Origin: Acidimicrobiales bacterium | GTDB taxonomy: Bacteria > Actinomycetota > Acidimicrobiia > Acidimicrobiales > Iamiaceae | Reading direction: 5' to 3' | Assembly (NCBI GenBank): GCA_030447445.1 | Contig: JAUJOW010000002.1 | Span: 130,208 to 194,207 of the forward strand | DNA length: 64,000 bases | Shown here: one piece after another, positions 57,745 to 64,000 of the stretch | Layout: each line of letters begins with the position of its first letter | How positions within the stretch are numbered: the stretch's first letter is position 1 | The notes under the pieces: generated by a model | Databases searched by the model: none | Seen by the model: only the letters and a program-made list of their open reading frames with translations | Told to the model about the DNA's origin: nothing | Translations under genes and position numbers: made by a program

Positions 57745-59184
57745 TCATGCCGGGGTGAGCTCGTAGAGGAACTGATAGCCGAACAGGGTCGGCCGGAGCG
57801 TGACCGTGGCCCGATCCACCACTCCGACGGCTCTGCGGAGCCCGCTGTCACCGGAGTGCTCCTTGTCGGCACCGCGGTCGACGATCTCGAGCGGGAGGCC
57901 CGTCGCTTCACGGCGTCGGACCTTCCAGCCGTGGACGCTGATCAGGTTCTCGAAGCTGCGGCGGGTGAAGAAGCGCACGTGGTCGTGATCGAGGATCCCT
58001 CGTCGGTCGTAGTCGAATCGACCGAGCGCCACCCGCGTGCGGGGGTACCAATGCCCGAAGTTCGGGATGCTGAGCACGAAGACCCCTCCGGGGGCGAGGA
58101 CGTCGCGCACCTGGTCGAGGATCCTCTCGGGTCGGCGAACGTGCTCGAGCACGTCAGCGGCCAGGACCACATCGAACTCACCGGCCACCTCCACGGGCAG
58201 GCCGGCGTCGAGGTCGGCGGCCACGAAGCGATCCACTCGCTCCTTGACGCCCTCCCGAGGCTCGAGGTCCACCCCTGTCACCTCGTGGCCCCGATGGCGC
58301 AGCTGCTCGTCGATGGAGCCATCGGCGCACCCCAGGTCGAGGACCCGGCCAGGGGGCCGCTGGGACAGCCATCCCAGCACGAGCTGGTGCGAGGAGTCGG
58401 CCGCCTCCTTCATCTCGTAGCCGGCGCTGGCAAAGGCGAGCTCCCCGGTGCCGAAGCCCATCTTGTGGGCCCGATAGCGCAGCACAACGCCAGTGATGTC
58501 CTTGGCGTACTTCAGGCCGTTGACGTAGCAGACCTCGTCGCCGTAGTAGGTCGGGATGGGGACCTCCACGATGCGCTTGCCCGCTTCGAGGAGTTGGACG
58601 ATCACCTGGGTGTCGAAGTCGAAGCCATCGCTGTTGCGTTCGAACGGGATGGAGCGCAGCGCGTCGACCGAGTACGCCCGGTAGCCGGAGTGCCACTCCG
58701 AGAGCGTCGCCCCTGCGATCGTGTTCTCGAGCCGGGTGAGGATGCGGTTGCCGAGCCACTTGTACAGGGGCATGCCCCCGGCCCGAGCGGTCCCGGGGTC
58801 GAGCATGCGGGACCCGAACACGGCGTCGGCTTCCCCCCGTTCGAGCGGGCCGACCATCTCGGGGAGGAGCTCGGGGGCGTACTGGCCGTCGCCGTGGAGC
58901 AGCACCACGATGTCGATGTCGTTCTCGATGGCCCAGCGGTAACCGGCCTTCTGGTTGCCTCCGTAGCCCAGGTTGCGCGGGTGGCGGATCACCTCCAAGG
59001 GCAGGTCATCGGTGATCTGCTGGTAACCGAGTCCGACGAGATAGGTCGCATCGGAGGAGTGGTCATCACCCACCAGGATCTTCGTGATACGAGACCGGAA
59101 GCCGTCGGGGATACGGTCGAGCACCTGGGAGAGCGCGGACGCCGCGTTGTAGGCTACGACCAGGACGCCAATGCGCGTTGGCAT
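57745..59184 (-). CDS. GT2 glycosyltransferase fused to C-terminal SAM methyltransferase
   Basis: GT2: RIGVLVVAYNAASALSQVLDRIPDGF...LLHGDGQYAPELLPEMV; methyltransferase: GRVLDLGCADGSIDEQLRHRGHEVTGVDLEP...VVLAADVLEHVRRPERILDQVRDVLAPGGVFVLSIPNFGHW. Confidence 0.93.
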   Translation of the reverse strand: MPTRIGVLVVAYNAASALSQVLDRIPDGFRSRITKILVGDDHSSDATYLVGLGYQQITDDLPLEVIRHPRNLGYGGNQKAGYRWAIENDIDIVVLLHGDGQYAPELLPEMVGPLERGEADAVFGSRMLDPGTARAGGMPLYKWLGNRILTRLENTIAGATLSEWHSGYRAYSVDALRSIPFERNSDGFDFDTQVIVQLLEAGKRIVEVPIPTYYGDEVCYVNGLKYAKDITGVVLRYRAHKMGFGTGELAFASAGYEMKEAADSSHQLVLGWLSQRPPGRVLDLGCADGSIDEQLRHRGHEVTGVDLEPREGVKERVDRFVAADLDAGLPVEVAGEFDVVLAADVLEHVRRPERILDQVRDVLAPGGVFVLSIPNFGHWYPRTRVALGRFDYDRRGILDHDHVRFFTRRSFENLISVHGWKVRRREATGLPLEIVDRGADKEHSGDSGLRRAVGVVDRATVTLRPTLFGYQFLYELTPA

Positions 59185-59193
59185 CCCGCGATT

Positions 59194-61475
59194 TTAGCTG
59201 TTGGTCACCTCCAGGCTGACGTGCAGCGGCTCGTTCCCACGAGGCGAGAACCACCCATAGCCAACCTGCATCATGTCGATTGCGTAGTCGTACCTTCCCG
59301 GCCGAAGCGGCTGTCCCTCCTCGTCGACAGCCCGCAACCTGATGGTGACGTGGAACTCCTCTCCGGGATAGGTCCACGAGGGGAGCTCGACGTGGGCGCT
59401 GGCGGGAACCGCGCCAGAGGAGCCATCGATCTCCGGGCGAGCCCCGACGCGAACCCGGCCCGGCTCGTCGAAGCTCTTCGCGTCCGGCCACGGCGAGCCC
59501 GTGCCGCTGTGACGGCCCCGTAGCCCCAACCGAAGGTCCGCGCCGGCCCGAGCTCTGAGGTGGCCGGTCGGGTACCCCGCGTCGAGCCAGAGCTCGGCTC
59601 GTCGTGCTTCTTGGGGCAGGCTCGTCGGGAACCCGGCCGGCAGGAGCTTGCCCTCCCGCTCCAGTCTGGCTTGGTCGGCTCCAGGTAGGACCCACAGGCC
59701 GAGCGCAAAGGAACCGAAGGGCGAACCCTCCGGCTTGTCGATGAGCGCGATGCGACCACCCCGCTCGCGCAGCTCCCTGGAGCCCAGCGCGTGGAACACG
59801 AATGCTTCGGGGGGATGGTCATCCACCGAGGGCCAGGGTTCGACGTGCAGCTCTGGCAGGTAGAAGAGGTAGTGGGGGGGCGGGCCTGCCCTCGGGTCGG
59901 TGCTCAGCGCTGCTCGCTCGACCCCCAGCTCCTCCACCTGATCCGGGAGCCGCCAGCTCTCGAAGTACTCGTCGGCTGCCACCTGGGTCACCCCGCCGAC
60001 GGCGAGCCAGAGCGAAAGAGGAAGGAGCAGCAACCGCGGAGCTCGCTTGTTCAGACAAGAGACGGCGAGCAGCGCCTGTGCCCCGAGGGCCACCCCAGTC
60101 GCCGTCACCACCAGGTGACCCTGGTCCCGGAAACGGGCGACGTCGGGCACGCCGAACGGCGTGTAAAAGAGGTCGAGGTCGCCTGGCTTGTGCCCGGCCA
60201 GCAGGCCAAGGGCGAGGCCCCCGGTGACCAGCATGACGGCCCAGCTGCTCGTCACCAACCGACTGGTGCGCGTTTCCGCAAACAGGAAAGCGACTCCGGC
60301 CGCGACCCACAGCGGCACGAATGCCTCGTTGTACCGGCCGAAGATGAACCCATCTGAAGGAAAGCGGTTGAGGCTGAAGTACAGCGATGACGTCATGAAG
60401 ATCACGAGCCCGCTTCCCAACAAGAACACCGTCGTCAGGCGTGGTGGCGTGGCCAGGAGCGGCGAGAGCCTCGGCCACCGAGGCGATGGATCCTGGATGG
60501 GAGAGGGCTGGCCCCAGCGTCCTGGTCCGAGCTGGGTGGCGAGGAGCCCCAGACCGAGGGCGGCGATGCCCAGGGTTCCGACGGCGATGTACCAGGCGTG
60601 GCCGACCATCTCGATGACGAGCCGGTAGAAGTCGGTCGGGTTCACGAAGAACTTGCGGTACTCCGGGATGCGGTCCGTCTGGTTGGTCGACAGCTCTCCT
60701 CCAGCCCAGAGCGTGGAAATGAGCCTCGATCGGAGGAGCCGAGTGGCGATCAACAACTCCACGGTGAGGGCGATGCTGCAGGCGGCGAGGCGAGTGCCGA
60801 CCAGGCCCACGACGGCGGCGACAGCCATGATCGCCAGCGCCCACAGCACCACGAACGTGAACCGTTCGTGCGTGGCGAACAGCAAGGCGATCGATGGACC
60901 GAACAGCAGGCGCTGCCAGGACGGACGCGGCGTCAGGTACAGCCAGCAGGCCAGCACGGAGGCCGCCGACAACGGCAGGATGAGGTTCTCGGCAAGGGCG
61001 AGGGAGGTGTCGTAGAAGGTGGCGGGAACTCCCGCGCCGACCACGGCGGCGGCCATCGCCGTAGGCCGTCCGGTGTCGAGGATACGTCTGCAATAGAGGT
61101 AGAGGAGGGGCACCAACGTCGCCATGAGGAGGGCGTTCACGACGAGGACCGCTCGTGTGAGCAGTTCGGGATCGTCGAACAGCCAGAAGGCGGAACGAGG
61201 AACAAGGAGTAGCCGAAGCCGTAGTAGGCAAGCTCAGGCAGCAGGTGATCATGAGGATCGCCACTCAGCCAGCGAGCGTTGGCCAGATAGCCGAACTGGT
61301 CGGCCGGACTCCGTGCCAGGAACGTAATCTCGCTGGTCACCCACACGTGGAGGCCCGCTAGGGCGACGGTCATGACGAGCAGGATCGGGGCGGGGTTGCC
61401 GGCGAGGAACGCGCCGAAGCGAGAGCCGAGAGGTGAGCTGCCGCCACCCCGGGGTGGGCCGCCCGCCGCACTCAT
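59194..61475 (-). CDS. polytopic membrane protein, GT-C-like (family E), one apparent frameshift near 61187-61192
   Basis: N-terminal piece ...FLARSPADQFGYLANARWLSGDPHDHLLPELAYYGFGYSLFLVP joins (FWLFDDPELLTRAVLVV)NALLMATLVPLLYLYCRRIL...; C-terminal beta-rich tail. Confidence 0.78.
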
Positions 61476-61505
61476 GACGCCAGGATCCTATCTCTTGCCC
61501 CTCAC

Positions 61506-61554
61506 GACATCGTTCCGGCCTGGGGGAGGTGGGTGAGTCAAGACATCGTTCCGG
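61506..61554. repeat. 13-bp direct repeat GACATCGTTCCGG, two copies 36 bp apart
   Basis: 61506-61518 and 61542-61554. Confidence 0.9.
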
Positions 61555-61714
61555 TTGGGGACGTGTGGTCCCTCGAGGCAGGTGGCCACGACCGGGCCGA
61601 CCGGTACGCTCGCCCGATGCGCCGCCCGCGACGGCGGTCCACGGCCGAGGCCGGTGCCCGCCGGCTCGACTGTCGTCCCCCGAACCCGGGGTCGAGGAGC
61701 GTGGCCGGCCGTCG

Positions 61715-61945
61715 GCGGCCACGGTGGACGCCCTGGTGGCGGCGCTCGTCCCGATCCTCGTGGCCACCGTCCGCGCCGTCCGAGGCGGTTGGTTGCCGGT
61801 CGCCGACAACGCCTTCTTCCGGATCCGGGCCAACGACGTCCTCACCAACAACGATCCGCTGCTCGGCACGTGGGCGTCGGTCTCCGTGGCGTTGGCGCCC
61901 GCGCGAGATCCCGGGCTCCACTTCGACGGGCCAGTCGGCGAGACT
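61715..61945 (+). pseudogene. N-terminal fragment of a GT-C-like family B gene
   Basis: VAALVPILVATVRAVRGGWLPVADNAFFRIRANDVLTNNDPLLGTWASVSVAL matches 46270-48252 VAAALAPIVVATARAVDRGWLPVGDNAFFAIRAADVLTSHPPLLGTWTSNSLA, then homology ends. Confidence 0.85.
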
Positions 61946-62065
61946 CGGGGTGTGACCGTCGTCCGGGATCCGGAGCCGGCACAGCACGGCTCCGTCACCG
62001 CCCACCCCCAATCGGCCACACCGCCACGTTGGACGCCGAGGGGCGCATTGTCCATACACTTGCGC

Positions 62066-63544
62066 ATGAGCGGGTGGAGGGATCTGCGATTCTTTGCGTC
62101 GCCCGTTCGACGGTGGTGGTTCGGCCTCGGGACCATCATGCTGATCGGGTTCGGCATCCGCCTCTTGTACGTGCACGTGCACACCCAAGACATAGCGGTG
62201 CTGAGCGACCCGTTCTATTACCACGGCGGCGCCAACCTGCTCGTCGAAGGCCACGGTTTCGTGGACCCGTACCACTTCGTTCTCGAAGGGCGGTCGCTCC
62301 CGGGGGCCTACCACCCGCCGGGTTATCTGCTCAGCCTTGCCCTGGCCTCCCTAGCCGGGTTCAAGAACCTCTTTGCCCACCAGGTCTGGAGCGCCATGCT
62401 GGGCACCGCGACCATCGCGGTGACGGGCCTGGCGGGACGGCGCATCGCTGGAGCCCGGGCCGGTCTCGTGGCGGCCTCTGTCTCCGCCGTCTACCCGAAC
62501 TTCTGGTTCAGCGACGCCCTGGTGATGTCAGAGACCCTGGTGCTGCTCGCGATGGCGGCCACACTGCTGGCGGCTTACCGCTTCTGGGACCGTCCGGACT
62601 TCGGGCGGGCGGTGGTGCTGGGCGTATTCCTCGGGGTCACTGCGCTCAGCCGATCGGAAGCGGTGCTCCTGCTGTTGCTCCTGGCCGTGCCCCTGGTCGC
62701 CTTCTTGCCCAAGGACGGGTTCGCCTGGCGACGTCGCCTCGCCCTGCTGGCGATGATCTGGGGCGCCGCCACCGTGATCGTTGGGCCTTGGGTCGCCTAC
62801 AACCTGAGCCGGTTTGAGGAGCCTGTGTACCTGTCGGTGTCTTATCACACACTGCTGGCGGGAAATTGTGAAGACCGGTACGAGGGAGACCTCGTGGGGT
62901 ACTGGTCGGTGGGCTGCGTCGTCCGTCTGAACTGCCCGAACTTCGACAAGGCGGAGAGGGATCTCACCTCGCCGTGTCTGCTCAAGGTCGATCCCGAGGG
63001 GGACGGTTCCACCCACGAGCTCCGCTACCGGGAGCAGGCCATCACGAACCTTCGTGAGAACCTCGACCGGCTGCCCTTCCTAGTTTTCGCCAGAGAGGGC
63101 CGGACTTGGGGTTTCTACCGGCCGGGCCAACAGCTCCAGCTCGACACGCTATCTACACGCGAAATCGAGCTCTCGCGGCTCGGTCTCGGCATCTACTACA
63201 CACTGGTCGCCGGCACGATCGCCGGGACCCTGATCCTGCGTCGGCGTCGTGTGCCAGTGTTCCCGCTCCTCGTCCCCATAGTAAGCGTCGCCCTGACCGT
63301 GAGCCTCACCTTTGGGGAGACCCGTTACAGGGCACTAGCCGAGGTCTCGCTCGTCCTCGGCGCCGCCGTGGCGTTTGACGCGGTGCTGCCGAGTCGCCGT
63401 CGCCCGAGCCCGCCCCAATCCCCGGAGCGCAGCTCAAGGCCAAACACCGCCGCCGTCACCAAGAGCCGGACGATGACCAAGCCGACCGGATCGGAGCTGT
63501 CGATTGGTTCAGTGGTCAATGACGATGGTGACACCACACGATGA
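62066..63544 (+). CDS. GT39-like membrane glycosyltransferase
   Basis: LSDPFYYHGGANLLVEGHGFVDPYHFVLEGRSLPGAYHPPGYLLSLALASLAG; AVYPNFWFSDALVMSETLVLLAMAATLLAAY. ATG at 62066 inferred. Confidence 0.87.
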   Translation: MSGWRDLRFFASPVRRWWFGLGTIMLIGFGIRLLYVHVHTQDIAVLSDPFYYHGGANLLVEGHGFVDPYHFVLEGRSLPGAYHPPGYLLSLALASLAGFKNLFAHQVWSAMLGTATIAVTGLAGRRIAGARAGLVAASVSAVYPNFWFSDALVMSETLVLLAMAATLLAAYRFWDRPDFGRAVVLGVFLGVTALSRSEAVLLLLLLAVPLVAFLPKDGFAWRRRLALLAMIWGAATVIVGPWVAYNLSRFEEPVYLSVSYHTLLAGNCEDRYEGDLVGYWSVGCVVRLNCPNFDKAERDLTSPCLLKVDPEGDGSTHELRYREQAITNLRENLDRLPFLVFAREGRTWGFYRPGQQLQLDTLSTREIELSRLGLGIYYTLVAGTIAGTLILRRRRVPVFPLLVPIVSVALTVSLTFGETRYRALAEVSLVLGAAVAFDAVLPSRRRPSPPQSPERSSRPNTAAVTKSRTMTKPTGSELSIGSVVNDDGDTTR

Positions 63545-64000
63545 CGACCGACCAGAAGCGCTCAAACTGGGCGGGGGAGCACACCAGACGGTCGACCACC
63601 ACAGCAGCACCGCCTACGCGCCGTCGCCGGCCACCTCGCTGAGCAGCCGCTCATAGGCGGGAGCGCACGACCTCGTAGCGAATGCAAGCGGCCGATGTCT
63701 CGAAACCCGGGGTCGACCAGCTATGGCAGGCCCGATGCCAGGCGCTCCTCGGCCTGCTTTCGGCGGTGCACTGAAGGCGGTGACGGGATCGAGGTCGACG
63801 ACCCTGACGCCCTTCTGGGCCTTGGCATCGCCCGGCCAGTCTCGTAGTTCACGCCTACCAGGGTGTCCCTCATCGAGATCTGGCGGCGCCAGCGGGTTTC
63901 GCTGAGCGTAATCAACGGGTGCCTGACCGCATCCCCGTCGGGTCAGTGTACCGTTCCCGCAGTGGCCAGGGGGACCCGGGAAGCTGGCGGTGCAGGCGCA

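Noticed and set aside
61506-61554. Target-site duplication flanking a mobile element
   Set aside because: The copies are only 36 bp apart with no element between them.
1-64000. tRNA/rRNA genes, prophage, integrase or transposase
   Set aside because: None recognised by eye in intergenic regions or translations; a tRNAscan/ISfinder run would be needed to exclude them fully.

Overview
High-GC actinomycete-type DNA, about 64 kb. No rRNA, tRNA, CRISPR array or intact IS element was recognised by eye. The left part (1-21.6 kb) is ordinary metabolism: acyl-CoA ligases, a class-III aminotransferase/aldehyde dehydrogenase pair divergent from an RpiR-type regulator, gamma-glutamyltransferase, enoyl-CoA hydratase, O-methyltransferase, an adenylate-kinase-like protein, a five-gene Opp/Dpp-type ABC importer operon, cyclophilin and an AlkA-type glycosylase. 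From about 22 kb to the right end it becomes a large, mosaic cell-envelope glycoconjugate region. This holds about ten polytopic GT-C-like membrane proteins, a polyprenol-phosphate-mannose-synthase-like GT2, a GT2-methyltransferase fusion, an AftB (GT89)-like arabinofuranosyltransferase, a UDP-galactopyranose-mutase/amine-oxidase-like flavoprotein, a CFA synthase, a translationally coupled operon (small protein, GMC oxidoreductase, two SDRs, two GT-C proteins), and three multi-TM proteins with a spermidine-synthase-like domain whose catalytic-motif Asp is missing. The region shows strong signs of duplication and decay. A spermidine-synthase-like/GT module is duplicated, with the middle of the second copy replaced by the AftB-like gene. 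There are also a truncated GT, an acyltransferase-SGNH gene with an internal deletion, a multiply frameshifted GT paralog and several single-base frameshifts. All calls come from reading translations and motifs; no database search was possible.
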